A stretch of 64,000 nt of DNA, from contig JAMPIT010000493.1 in assembly GCA_026261815.1 (NCBI GenBank), positions 2,135,001 to 2,199,000 on the forward strand. The letters run 5' to 3'. This document shows, piece after piece, positions 48,865-62,100 of the stretch. Every line of letters begins with the position of its first letter. Within the stretch, counting starts at the first letter, position 1. The position numbers and the translations under genes were made by a program. A model generated the notes under the pieces. That model searched no databases and was not told the DNA's origin. It saw only the letters and a list, made by a program, of their open reading frames with translations. Origin of the DNA: Monarcha castaneiventris obscurior (taxonomy: Eukaryota > Chordata > Aves > Passeriformes > Monarchidae).

Positions 48865-51800
48865 TACTTCATACATGTATTTCCTTTCTGTTGTTGTTTA
48901 AAATACTGTTCCTTGGGAACTTCATCCTCTGATTCAAAACCTGAAATAAGCTGTTACTCACATAGCAGGTGTGTGGATGTAGTGGTGAACTCCATTACCA
49001 GAAGAGCTGTCCATGTTTCCTAATCACTAATGAGCCCCAAAAAATTAAAACATGAGTGCTCGAAGGCATCATTCCCATTATTGTTTTGTAAAGATGTGCT
49101 TGCATTAAAACCAGATTAAACGCCTCTGTCTGGTATGAAATATTATTTTTCTGTTTCATAAATGAAGAAGCAAACCTTCAGAACCTGGTTGCCATAACCT
49201 CTCCCTACATGTGTCTTCATCTGTTTAGTAATTAAAGAGGGCTTTTGGAATTGCTGGTGAAGGTTTTCCTCTTATCTGAGTTTACTGGCTTTGCCACTGA
49301 ATACCTTGTGAGTTACCTGCTTTGCTTGACTGCCAACATATCTTTTTTTTCAGTGATCTAATTGTGAGAAAGATCAAAGGTGATCTCCAGTGACCACTGA
49401 AAAGCAAGATATGGAAAGGCATATGTCTGCATTTGTTGAATAAATGCACCAAGGTGGGAGCTGCTTCTACAGCAAAAGTCTCCTGACCAACTAATAGTGA
49501 TGCGTAATTAAAAGATTCCACGAAAGGATTGTAAGGCTCATAAGACCACATAGATCTCTCCATGTAGAGGTGTTTGTCGCTATGCTCAAAAAAAGAAAGG
49601 TGCTGAATGCAGTCAGCTTCTTAATTTGGAAGTGTTTTCTTTGTTGTGCCCTTTTTTTCTCAGTTTAATTTGGGAGTAGAAACAGAAATGTAGTGGTTTT
49701 TCCTATGATCTTGCAAGTACTGACAGATCATTAGTCTCGGGTGATTTGTGGGTGCCATTTGAGTGCCTGGCTCTAATGAGCTTGATAGTGTGGGGCTGCT
49801 TCAAAATCCAGCCACTGGAGAATCGCCTGGGATCAGGGTATTTCCTTCAGGAGAGCTGTTGACAGGCCAGTTTTTGGAGGTCCCAGGCATTTCACTTCCC
49901 TGGTTCAAGGAGTTGAACTGAACAATGGCAAAGAAAGATTTCTCCCTCTAGTCTGAGCAGGTGCAGGATAAGTGAATGGACTGTTTGATGAATTGAAAGA
50001 TTTTGGAGATGCCATATTGTTGCTCAGTGAGTGAAACATTCCTCCTGGTGTTGCTGCTGGGTGAATTTTGTATGTAACAGCTGTAATGGAAAGAAGGTGC
50101 TGTTGTTGTGGGGGTGGAGTGTGTCAGCTCTCCATCCTTTTTTATATTTTGAGCAGCCAAATATGAAGGACTTTGGAAACGCTTGAGATGCTGAGTCTGT
50201 AATGTGAGCTTAAGGAAGCACCTCAGTACTGAGCTATAATTAGTGATTTGTTTTCTGTGAACTTGTCCTTGGTTGCAAAAAGTAGATGTGTATTGTGCAT
50301 TGAGTTGTAGATTTTATTTTACTTTCTGAAGTGCAGAAACACTGATTTTTAAGGGAAAATGATGAAGTTGCCACTGTGGAGCCCAGTGTGGTCCACACAG
50401 CCTGGCTGAAGAGGCCAGCTATTGTATTCCAAATACATGATTAGGGAAAGCATGCTTTTATTTTAAATTTCTTTTCTTTTGTCCATTCTTTCCATGAGGG
50501 GAATTTCTCTTCCTCTTGTCTGCTGTATATCTGCTAGGGGACAACCATTAGAGACTTCCATTTGAACAGACAAAATTGGATTTCATTGAAAACTTCTGTT
50601 TTATTAAAATTATTTTTCAGTGTAAGTCTCTGCTACGATTGTTATCTTTCCTACTCTCACCTAGGAGACAGAAACAAACTAAATATACTTCCCTTTTTGG
50701 TACAGACCCTTTTTTCTTTTTATGTCTGAAATGAGTGACAAATAATTTGGCAAGTGTTTGTCTGATTACTGAGGTTTTGTTCTCAGTTTTAAGCCAAAAA
50801 AAAAAGACCAAACTCTGCCTGTTGAAACTGAAATCTGGCAACACATTTGCTGGATTCAATATCATAAATGCAACGGCTTTGATAGAAAATTTGTGAATTT
50901 GTGTGATTGCAAATGTACAGTTGGGTAAAATATTTTACCACCTTAGTTGTTTAATACAGTGTTGCTAAAATTCCATGAATTAGCAGTAGAGTTCATGGTT
51001 GGTTCTTTCACTCCCATCAGTGGCCTCTGAAGCTGAAAATTTTTTTGGGGTGCTCTTCTTGGGGTACAATCATTTTGGTTTTACTCGTTAGAATTTATTT
51101 TGGTTTTTAAATACCGATCTTAAATCCATCCAGGTTCCCTAAGATTAGTTTGCTATAAATACATTCTGTTTTCTACTTCAGGGTTACCTTTCCAGTCATC
51201 AATAGTGAAGAATCTGTTGAAGTTGGGATTTTGCAGTTACCTTCTGAATCCAAGAAAGCTGAATGTCTCAGTTTTGTCTGGGCTGTGATTTATATTTTGA
51301 GCTGTTCTTCCTCATCCCTGCTTTATTATGGTATTTGTGATTATGTCCTAGACTATTATATTCATTTTCCCCCCCCTTTTTTCTTTCTGCTTCCATGAAC
51401 TCAGAAGGTGTCACAGAGCAGTGCAGCAGTGCAGTGTGTGTGTAAAGCTGTTCACAAAAAAATGAGGCAGAATTATTAAGAGAAATAAAGGTCATCCAGG
51501 GTAAGAGTTCACCGAGTTTTCCAGCATTAGAGAACAAAGCTGTATTAATAAAAAGAGGCATGTAGAAGTTTTTGTGGTTACAGTGCCCCCTCTTTAGCTG
51601 GAGTTTACAGAATACTGATGCTCTCTGATTGCCTAAGCCCCGGATCTGTAGATGTGTGAGTTTTGCCAATAGCATCAAAATAACACAGTGTTTTCTTAGG
51701 GGAATGAGGCCATTCCTGTCCAGTTGAGTGGTTATGAAAACATGACATCAACTGCTTTGGTGCATAGGTTATTTTAATTTGGTTTGAATGCTTTCCATGC

Positions 51801-51970
51801 TGATTTAACCTTTTTAAATCAAGTATATTTTTCATCTTCCTGAATGTAAGTTCTCTGTGTTGTGTGGGATCATGAGCAGTGAGATCTTGTAGCACAGGAG
51901 CAAATGTTGTATCTTGTGAAAGATGAGGGTAACATTGTTCTAAGCATTGAAATTCCTGGCTTTTTAGGGG

Positions 51971-52010
51971 ATTTCTTTTTCTTTTTTTTTCTTTTTTTTT
52001 CTTTTTTTTC
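51971..52010. repeat. T-rich tract with a C every ten bases
   Basis: Three consecutive 10-base units of C followed by T8-T9 in B3GNTL1 intron 4, a polypyrimidine simple repeat. Confidence 0.9.
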
Positions 52011-53699
52011 GATTTAACAAGAAGCTATCTAAGGATCCTTAGCAACTTGTAAAGGAGTGAACAAAGTTCAGTTAAAATATATCTGCTATTGCTTATATGA
52101 AAACCAGGTTTTAGTTTACAAAAATCAGCTCTGTATTTGGCATAAAGAAATAGGATTATGGTTCTTCTTGTGGGAAATAGGGTAAAGGTTTTATTGGAAC
52201 ACTTGCTTGATATTGGAATTCTGGTGCTTTATTGATAAAGTGGATTAGATGGTAAATAATATCATTGTAGTTTTGAAGTCAGTCATGAGAAATCAGAAGG
52301 GTTTTTTTCACTCTATTGGCTTTGAAAATCAGTAACAGCTGTCATGCTTACTACTAAGCATATCCTAAATGCAAAATACAGAAAAATGCTTTTGGCAATG
52401 GATTCTTCCCATCTTTTATAAACTTAGGTGTGATTAAGGGTCAATTTTGTTATTATTTTGTTTTATCTTTAACCTTGAATTGTATTAAGTAGTTGGATCT
52501 ACTTCTGAAACTTTTTTTATCGTGCATTGTTTTGATAAAACTATAGTGGCACCTTTATAGCAAGGTCATTCAACTCTTCAAGCTGTAGATATTTAAGCAC
52601 CAATATATTTTTTGTTGCTGTTGACTTGATGGGAAGTTTTAATGTGAAAGTTGTTGGAAATTCAATATTGAGGGTTTGTGCTTTAATAGGAATCTTAGAA
52701 TTATTTCAGTGTGAGAAACTGTTAAAAGAATGTCTGTAGAACAGGAATTCAGGGCTCCTTTGAATTATGTTTGCCTGATAAGTTTATTTGGAAATTCTCT
52801 GAGAAGAAATAGGCTGTGTTAGCTTTAACCACCATCTAAAAAAGACTGGTTCTTTAAAAGGGAGGAAATATGGCACCAACATGAAAAAGAATATAGGTAG
52901 AAACCTCAGGGGCCTAAATTTAGGGAAGAAAAATTGTGCTACAGTTTCTATAGACTATAAAATCACAGTCTAGAAAGGATTTAATTTTGAACAGGAAATA
53001 ATATAATTTTGAAAGGAATCTCTCCTAACAGTTCAAGGCAGGATAGCAAACACACTCTTCACAAAACAACCTATCTTTCTGTATGTAAATAAAACAGATT
53101 TTTATGCTACAAGTGGAAGAAGTATTAACATGAAATTAAAATCTAGGTGGTGTGTTTTAAAGCCAGTGTCAATGCTAACACATTTTATGAGTATGGGTAC
53201 TTCCCTTTTTCTTAGAATTTTATCATTTCCCAAGTACTAGTTTTTGTGCTCATGAAATATGACATATTTTTAGATCTAGAGACCAAAGGCTTTTCATTTT
53301 CAGTGGAACAAGGTACAGCCAGACTGCAGAAAACATTTCCTCATATTGCTGTGTCTCAGATCTCGTGGCTTTAACTGAGCTTAGTTCCTTGTCCTCACAC
53401 TGCCAGTGCTGTTCAGGGAGTTGTGAAAGTGTCTAGAAAAATAAATGTTAAATGTGTGGGTGCCTGTGGATGTGTGTTGAGATCACAGCACCGTGGTCAC
53501 GTAGTGGTTTTGATCACTTCCAGCTCAAACAGCTTCAAGTTTAATCCACAAAAAGTGTGAAGTCTCTTAATATCTGTTCCATTTGCATTTCTGACTGCAA
53601 GCTAGTAAAATGATGTTAATTTAGCACCATATTCTAATGTGTGTCAGTACTGTACTGTGACCCTTTTTATGTTCAGTAACAGTGTGCTATTTATTCCAG

Positions 53700-53765
53700 G
53701 ATGATGTGATGATGCCACAGCGGGTTAGGCTGCAGCACGAAGTTGCCATTCAACACCCAAACAGT
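53700..53765 (+). CDS. B3GNTL1: B3GNTL1, coding exon 5: completes DSDD
   Basis: 66-bp exon, 22 codons, phase 0 at both ends, acceptor TTATTCCAG and donor GTGAGT. The product is [22 protein letters not shown]. Joined to exon 4 it gives FLDSDDVM, the acidic motif that binds the divalent metal and UDP-sugar diphosphate in GT2 enzymes. [11 protein letters not shown] is shared with human B3GNTL1. This is the last exon I can see. The next expected segment (beginning near IIGCRV in the family) was not found in the following 10 kb. The five exons total 399 bp (133 codons) of a protein about 360 residues long. Confidence 0.96.
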
Positions 53766-55364
53766 GTGAGTACTTTTTTCTTGTGGGTATTTCTGGGTTT
53801 TTCTTTGACAGAGTTCCGGATACATCTTTAAAAGGATATGAAAATTTCACAGTGGGGCTGGTGGAGGCAAAGCAATAACCAGTGTATTCTTTTCCTTTAT
53901 TTTTAATCCTTGCACTGAATAGGAGCTTTGATTGAACTTTTTTTCTTCCTTTCATTTTCTCTGTTCAGAAAACCAGATCTCATTACAACAGTGATACTCT
54001 TTTGCAAATAAGTATATAGGTTTGGTTAATGTCTGTAATCTAAAGGAGAATGGCTTTTTTATGTGGCCCTTCTAAGTCATGTGAAAAGCTGCAAAGGATT
54101 GGCTGCAGCTATGGTTTATCTGCTTTTAATAATTAAGAAACTGTAAACCATAGGGAATGTATGGGTTGTTACCACTGATGAACTGGCCTACAGTTCAGCT
54201 GATGTTTCTCTCTGTGTCTGCCTCCATAAGAAAACATTATTAGAATTCCATTCTTTAGTCCTGTGAAATAAACTGTCAGGAATATCCTGTGAGATAGTTT
54301 TTCTCTGATCTCTATGATTTTGGTATTATATGATTTTCTGTGATTAGGGTCAGTATTCTTTAGAGAGACTTTGTGTATGTGTTCTACTTATCCAAAGATT
54401 ATATATAAATATATAAATAACTTGTTATGGCAGTTAATTAGTTTGTCAATACTATTGTTAAAGATATTCCTTTATAAACTTGAAAACTGAGTTTGTATTC
54501 CTATCAGCAATATTCAGCAAAATCAGCCTCGTTGTTTTTCACATCTCTGACGTTTTCTCTTGTGATTGTTATTTCAATGTGCAAGAGGCTTCTGGAAAGG
54601 AAAGGTTGATTGACTTGGTCTGTCACAGAGGTGTTTCCTGCAGGTATCTGAACAAAACACACAATTTTAGGATCATTGCTCTCTGTCAACTAAACACCTT
54701 TTGAACTTTTCCTCCAAAACGCACTTGCTTCAAAGTAGAGATTATTGCAGTCTTTTTAGCTGAGGAATGTGTGCCAAACAACCTGCTGCTTCGTGGTGGG
54801 ATGTGTACCTGCTCATCACACCACCTGTACTAGGGCTCTTCTGAAATCTGATAATCCTTACAAAGTAATTTATTAAATTATAGCTTTAATAGTACCTGAG
54901 TAGCAGTTAACCCACCTCACATTACAAACACAATAAAATGATAAATGGAGAGTTGTTTTTGTTCTGATATCAATCAGGAAATGTAATTCTGTAGACAGAA
55001 GCCAAAAAACCAGAAAGGCAAGTTGATCCAGTATACTTGTTTTATGGAAATTAGTGCTAAGACCTATCCTATTTCTTGCTTATATGGCTTCTATATATGT
55101 AAATTAAGATTTTAAAAATTAGACTGAATTCAGCTAAACAATCTGTAGTCTTTTTAGAAAGCACTTCAACTGTTTTGTGTATATTCTGTTATCTTCAGTG
55201 CCCAAGAACCTTCAGTATGAACTATTAAAAGACAATTGAACAAGTAATAAAGAGGACCCGAGTTGACTGAAGGGTCTTTCTGATCTGTTCTAAGCAACAC
55301 AAGCTTGTTACTCCCATGTTCTAAATTCATGTAAAATTATGGTCCTGTTTCAAGTGTGGTGCTT

Positions 55365-55690
55365 GTGGTGTCCTGGCCTTGGCTGGGTGCTGTCACTCCT
55401 CAGAAGGACAGGGTGCTGGGAGAAAGAGAAGGTGAAAAAACTCGTGGGTCAAGATGAAGGTAATTTATTAAGAGCAAAGGAATAATCTTTTGGTCAGTTT
55501 GGATCAGCTGCCCTGACTGCCACTGCCAGCCCCTGCCCACCCCAGCCTGCTGCAGAGGGGGACTGCTGGAGACACAGCCTTGGTGCTGTGGCAGCAGCAG
55601 CCAGACGTGGTGTGTTACCAGCACACAGCACTGGCAGGGCTGTCGTGGGCACAATTAACTGTATTTCCACCAGAACCAGCACATTTTCCG
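55365..55690 (-). mobile_element. Decayed endogenous-retrovirus LTR fragment (avian type)
   Basis: The plus strand carries ACTCGTGGGTCAAGATGAAG, GTAATTTATTAAGAGCAAAG, CTTTTGGTCAGTTTGGATCA, CCCCTGCCCACCCCAGCC and CCACCAGAACCAGCACATTT in that order. Read on the minus strand these correspond to the start, middle and polyadenylation/3' end of an LTR common in songbird genomes (from memory of such loci). AATAAA lies in CTTAATAAATTACC on the minus strand. The middle, where the TATA region would be, appears deleted, and I saw no internal retroviral genes nearby. It is a broken solo LTR with no coding capacity. Exact ends are uncertain. Confidence 0.65.
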
Positions 55691-56086
55691 TGTTACAGGT
55701 ATAGAAAATGTGTGGAATGCCTGTGTGAGGTGTAACCTTCTGGGTTAATGTTGGATCTTACAGAACTCTTAATTCAAAGGCCTGAACCAGAAAGGGGAAC
55801 ATATCCAGTTGTTTCTGGTGAGCAATTAGATCAGTTTGGTCCAGAGCCCTTCAATAGTTCTGACACAACTTTGAGAAAAGTTGACCTGGTCACAAATCTA
55901 CTGACCAGTGTCGGGGTGGACTTCTGTTCTTAAAAGAATGATCTCTCTGCTGTCCTCAGAATAATCATGCCATTCAACTTTCTGGCCTTGGAAGATGTTT
56001 GGGGATGGTTGAATGAAGTTTTGTTCTGTATTTGAAGTTCTGGCCTGGCTTCAATCAGTTTGATAAACCAGAGTAGGTGGAGGGGG

Positions 56087-56117
56087 GAAAAAAAAAAAGC
56101 AAAAAAAAAAAAAAAAA
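56087..56117. repeat. Interrupted poly-A tract
   Basis: Eleven or more A, then GC, then about 17 A within B3GNTL1 intron 5. It could be a retroposed tail, but no adjacent SINE or processed gene is recognised. Confidence 0.85.
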
Positions 56118-59100
56118 GCAGAAGGTTGAGAAATGCCTGTGAAGCAGTGAGCTTTTTTGGTTTGTTCCTGAAATTCTAATTTGCAGACTTGCACTTTCCA
56201 CTGTTTTGCAACTTCTCCTGACCTGGATTTTTGACTTTATGTAGTCTCAATATACTTTCAGAAATTTTATTCCTAATCCTAGTCCTGCTCGTTGTTACTG
56301 GGAGTCGGATTTGAAGACCAATGTTCCCAGTGGGCCCTGATATTGTAGGCTTCAATTGTTGTCACTGTAGATCTACAGGTAGGAAAAGTCTCCAACTTTC
56401 TCCACCAGGAGAAATCTCCCAGGTCCTAATTAATCCCTGAGGTTCTTCCTCTTTTGTGTTACTCTTCAATGCAGATTGCCTTACTCTGACTTGAAGCCTG
56501 GTTACTAAACAGCAGAACCCAAAGATATCAGATGCCTCTGGGATCTTCCCAACAAGTTATTCTTTAAAGAAACCCCTGTCTCCATCTCTGAAAAAGCAAG
56601 AAGCTTGCCCCAGGTTCAGGTGCTGGAACACAGCTGAAGTAACAGCAGCAGCCTTTGTGTCTCATTTCCTGTGTAGGCTACTTAGTTGTGCTTTAAAGAG
56701 CAAGTTAATTTCTATTCTCTTAAGATGCTCTTATCTGGAACACTTTCTTTAGAAAAAGGCTTGCAGTGTGGAACTGTTGTGTCCTTGGAAATGTTCAGAG
56801 TGCAGGATTTTGGATCTCAAAATACAAATCACTAATACATTGTGCTTTTTATTAAAAGCAGCTCTCCACGACTGCTGTCACCTTGTCCTCTGGTGACTAT
56901 TTTACATCATCTCTAAGTCCTGGTGACATGAATTCTATAAATAGACAGTCTCAGAAGAGACAAGTTTTTGAGACTTTGTGTATTTACACTACAAATTCTT
57001 AAATTCTGCTTAAGAAATAAAAGGCTCAATGAAAATCCCAACTTTCAGCAGTTGTGAAGCTCAGGGCCATTGTACTGTCGGTTAATAATGCAGTGGTTCC
57101 CATCCCTCTGGCACTGATTGCCCAGTGCCCACGTGCCCTCACATTACACCGTGCACAAAGGTGCCTTCAAATGGCGTCTGTGCTGCTCAGAAAAGGAAGG
57201 ACTTTGCCAATAGAGAATGTGCAACTGTTCTTGAAATTCCTCACTCTAGTTTTTATCCCTAGAAGCTGCATCCATCCCATTTATCCAGAGTAAGGCAGGT
57301 GTTGCTTCTTTACCAACCACAAAACATGTATGCTTTGTTGGCAGCTAATGAGTGGGAAGATTCAAGATTCTATTTCCCTTAATTCTGAGAAAGTCAGGCC
57401 TTCATATCTTATTTTATATAGGTTTGTATTCTTCTGGAGGAGATCCAGCCTTGTGTTCATACTAGTGTTCTATAGAACATTTCTGAGTGTGCACACACTG
57501 TGCAGTCTTTCACTCTGCCTCACATTTATTCTGTTATTTAATTTCAACAGAGTAGTATCCTCTGAGAGCTCCCAAAGCTTTTTCTTTCCAGGAGAGAGGG
57601 GAATGTCAGAGGTATCTGTTCCTTGGTTGTCTTGTTGCTGGATGCTTCCAGCAGGCCCTGCTCTGAAGGAAAATCACTGGATCTGGGAACAATCTTGGAG
57701 ACATTCAAGTAACATTCAAGAGCTTATAAAATAGCTAAACTTTTCCTCACTGTCTCCCACCTCAGTGAGAAAACAACAGCTGGAGCCAGAATGTGGGCAA
57801 TAGAAATAAAGAACATTATTTGCTCTTGTTTTCACTGGCTCAGTAGGAGGTGAATCAGTACCAGTGTCACAACGAGCACCTTTCTATTTGTTGTGAAATT
57901 ACTATCCTCTGTCTCAGACAGGTAGGATACCTGGGCCTGTGGGAGAACATGAATATACCATTTGCATTTCTTCAATGAGCAATTCTCACTGTTTTGCATC
58001 TCTAAAGCAGATTTTGGCATATTCTGTAGCTTGGATTTCGCTCAAGAGCAGCAGTGCCTAAAGCCGTTTTTATCGATTGCATTATCTGCCTGTGTAAACC
58101 AACTGCCTGAATTCTGCATATCTTTGATGTTAATGTGACTCTGGGATAGTTGATTGGATCGAGTGAACTTGAACAATGCCTGAGCTGGTGGCTCACAGAC
58201 CTGTTCACCTGCCCTGGGAGAGCTGAAACAAATGTTGCACAATGAATTGGAGAAAATTGGCAAATGTTGCCAATGAATTGGAGAAGTCCACAGATGAATG
58301 AGAGCTGAGCTGCTCCTTTCTTTAAGGCACAGCTCTAGGCCAAAGGCATTGGCTGTTTCCCTCCCACCCCTACTGAACTTCACAAATTAACTACATTTAG
58401 AAGTTAAGGTTTTTTTTTTCCTTTTGGTCTGGAAACTTTTTTAAAGTTTTATTTTGAAAGTCATAATCTAATAGATATTTTTTTTTTCTCATGTCACTGT
58501 ACCCTGTGCTGTTCTGCTTGTTGGGACCTGTCACACCTTTCTGCCATGTGCTAGAAAGACTTTTTTTCCTCCCTCCCTTACAGAGTGCTCTGCTTACAGA
58601 GGGCACTCGTTTGAATCATATCATTCTTGTCCTGTGGCTAAAATGATCAGATCCAGTTGAATCTGTAATTTTGCAGTGTGAAAAGACAATGAGTGTGAGG
58701 TTTTATTAAACTGCCATCAAGCATAACTACATAATGCTGAATATTATGTCTCTGTCCTCCTTTTAAATTCCATTCTGTACCTCTATTTAATTTTCATCCT
58801 TCCTGTGTGCAACGAGGTTGTTGGTGATCTTCTCTCATTCTGTCTCTTTAATTCTGAAGTCCAGGTTTTACCACCTCCCCTTAAAAGCTTTGTCCTCCAG
58901 TCGTGGCATATAGCTTAGCAGGTTTTCCTTTGATAAGTGCATTTATTTTGGACCTGAAGTTGATTAAAATCTTCTTTGTGCAGAACTTAAATAATCTTTT
59001 TTTTTTCTCCTTAGTTAATTTGCATGGCTCTGCCTCTGACTCCCTTACTCAGCACGTTTGAGACAGATCAGAGTGTGCTGCCCAGGCCTGTCCCAGCCTG

Positions 59101-62100
59101 TGGAGGTTAGCTTTAATATAAGAATTAATTCCTACAACAGCTGTTGAAGAGACATTAATTGAATACTGTCATGTCTTGAATGACAAATGAAATTTGTGTG
59201 CATAAACCTGTTAGCAGGAATTTGTTCCACTAAAGAGGCTGAGTAGATCTGAAGAGGCTCTGGTCTGCCTTTGCTATAGACAGAAGGGAAAATGAGATTA
59301 TATTCCATGCAGTTGTTGATTGTCCAACATCGGTTGATTTTTGATGTGGGAGAAAAACATGTCCAGAGAAATGTTTTCATGAGCTAGTCTTAACTCTTCT
59401 GGTCAGCAGGATTTTTTTATATTCAGTTTCCTTTTACTGCACACTGTTACCAAACTACCAAGTCTTTTACATTCTTCTCCAGCATGTGGAAGATGGAACT
59501 CTGAATTAAGGCTATCTAATAAAGATACTTATAAAAACATTTATAGTTTTCAGTTCAGGAAATTGTCATTAGAGGCTTTAAAAGGTCATTTATGATATTT
59601 CAATAATCTTCTCTTGGTATGGAGGGTAGAAACTGAAGCAGCAGTTGTGTGAGGGTTTTTTTCCTGAAGTGGTGACAGTGGAGTATGTTTAGAGGAAAAA
59701 ATATGATTCCTTTTCTTTTTTTTGCACTGAAGAATATGAAAATTCTTTCTTTGACAATGTGAGAGTATTATTCTTACATTTTCAGTAATTGGGCCTTTCC
59801 ATGTATATCATCCAGATCTGCTGGAATTCAGCTGTGTCTTTGCTTTTTATTAGGCAGTTTCCTTAAAGATTTGTTTTAATTTGGTATTTCTGAAAAAAAC
59901 CCACAGAGCATTTTCAAAGTCAAGATGTCAGTCTGAGTCTGTTCTATATTTAATCAAATAGCCCAAATGGGAAACAGCCAAACTGACACGACTTTGTAAT
60001 TAAACTTGTGTTTAAAATGGCCTCCACATGCCCATAACCCCATCAAACAGTTGTGATTACTGGAGTTTGATATTCGTGAAGGTCTGATTGTAATGTATTT
60101 CATTCATGTAAACATATTTCATTTTTAAAACTATGTCTGAAGCATAAAATGTTTGAAAATCAAGATTCCCTCCTCCTGGGAACAGACATGTCCTTCAGAC
60201 ATTTTTCTGAGGTGATAACTATTACAATCCAGTCAGACTTTGTGGAGCTACAGACAAAAGAAATTGGCACCTCTTCAGCCATATTTACTTGAAGTTTTTC
60301 CCAAAATGTCATGTTCAAAGTTCATGAATTCGCATGTGGGACAACATCTTTCTAAATGTTCCTGTGTTGTGATGCTCAGCTGGGTTTTTGATTGCACCAC
60401 CTTGACTTCTTGTTTTTAATATAAATTCACTAAAGAAAATTCAGGCTTCCATGGTTTTTAATTACTCTCTTTTTATGTGCTGAAGATAAACACGTAACAT
60501 CCTTTTGTGGACTTGGGACTTGAACTAGTGTCAGGTAGAATGTTTAACAGGTGTTCTTAAATAGGGATTGCTCCAAGATAAGAATATCTGTGGGAATGGA
60601 TATTCATCTGACCTGAAGGCTTCTGTGGGGAGTCAGCACTATCAACGTATTTTATAATTTTTAAAACATGCTTTAAATACACTAGGATGTGTTTTGTGTA
60701 TTTACACCTAATGCAAATTACCTCACAGGTGTCATGTTTTGAAGAACAGTTTCCTCCCTTGGAAATGATTGGAAGAGGAAACACATTTCACTACCTTCTT
60801 CCTGCAGTATATAATTTTGGAAAGATTTTTAACCACATAAAAATATTTTTTAGTTTATTTTTCCCTTTTGATTGTGTTAAATGATGATCACGAAATCTTT
60901 CTTAAATGAAATTACTGCATGGAAATTACTACAATAAAAATAATTGAAGTAGGGTTTGGAGACAGCAGAGGTGACATCTACCTTTCCTTAACACAAAAGA
61001 TACGGGGTTGATTAAGTAAAGCTGTTCTTAAACATTCAGGATAAGGTAAATAACTCTTATTAGCTTTTTATTTTAAGATTTTTCCATCTGTGGGCTCTCA
61101 TAAAGAGGCATAGTGGGGAAGAAGGTGTCATGCCCTAGAGATAATCCTCCCTATTTTGCTTGTTATTTGGGTAGTCTTTCTTTTCACAGAATAGTATCTA
61201 GGATCAGATGTTACAATTTTTTCTAATTAAAGCTTCACTAAATACTTAATTATGTTCTCTTCAAGGAGGTTTCCATCATTCTGTCATATTTCTAAAATGA
61301 AACACAACACTGCACGTTCTTCCTCAGAGTGTAGAATAGTTTTGTACTTTATATAACCTTTGAAAGTTGCATTTATTTTGTACAGAAAAGCCATGGATTT
61401 TTTCATGCTAAAATGCGTATTTTTCTAGTACCTATTTCAAGAATAAAGTTTCTTAAGAGATGATGCATTTTAAGAAGAACTCCTGTGTATGTTTGTACAT
61501 CCAGTCCCTACTGCCTTGTGGAGAGTTTATGCTTTTGCCTGTCTTTGTTCATTTCCTCTTTTTTAAAAACAAGGGTGGAAAATATTGGGATAAAATTGAA
61601 GACCAATTATTTTTTCATCCTCATTTCCTCTGTAGTACAACTGGTGGGTTCTGACCCATAGGCTGCCTCCTGAATAAGGAAGATCGTTTGTGGTAAAGGA
61701 AGTTGTAATGATTAAAAAACTCAAAAACAGCACATCTGCAGAAAGTGTGTTGGTTTTAACTATTGCCGACTCATTTAAACTTTGTTTCCTCTCACCCGCT
61801 TCCTTTTCCATTTAAATGAGCAAAGGAAAACATAAAAACCTAAGATGGTGAAAATAAGAAACCTGAATATTGCGATTCAATCCACGAGTGAAAAGGTGGA
61901 GCAAGTTCTGTGATGTCAGTGACTGGGTGTAGAGTGCTGGGGTTTGCACATGGCACATATGGGACTGGAAGACTCCTGTGTTTCAGTTTTGTACCTCACA
62001 GGACACTGACTGTAGGTGACTCTAAGCAGAATTTGGTAATTATGAACTGATCCTGCCTAGGTCCTCTGAGCGTGAGCATAACTCTGAATTTACTGAATGT

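Larger units (their letters stand above)
45423..53699 (+). other. B3GNTL1: B3GNTL1 intron 4
   Basis: 8.3-kb intron between coding exons 4 and 5, splitting the DSDD motif. It includes an A-run near 46308-46326, the long inverted repeat at 48761-48864 and a T9C-type tract at 51971-52010. No coding potential recognised. Confidence 0.85.
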
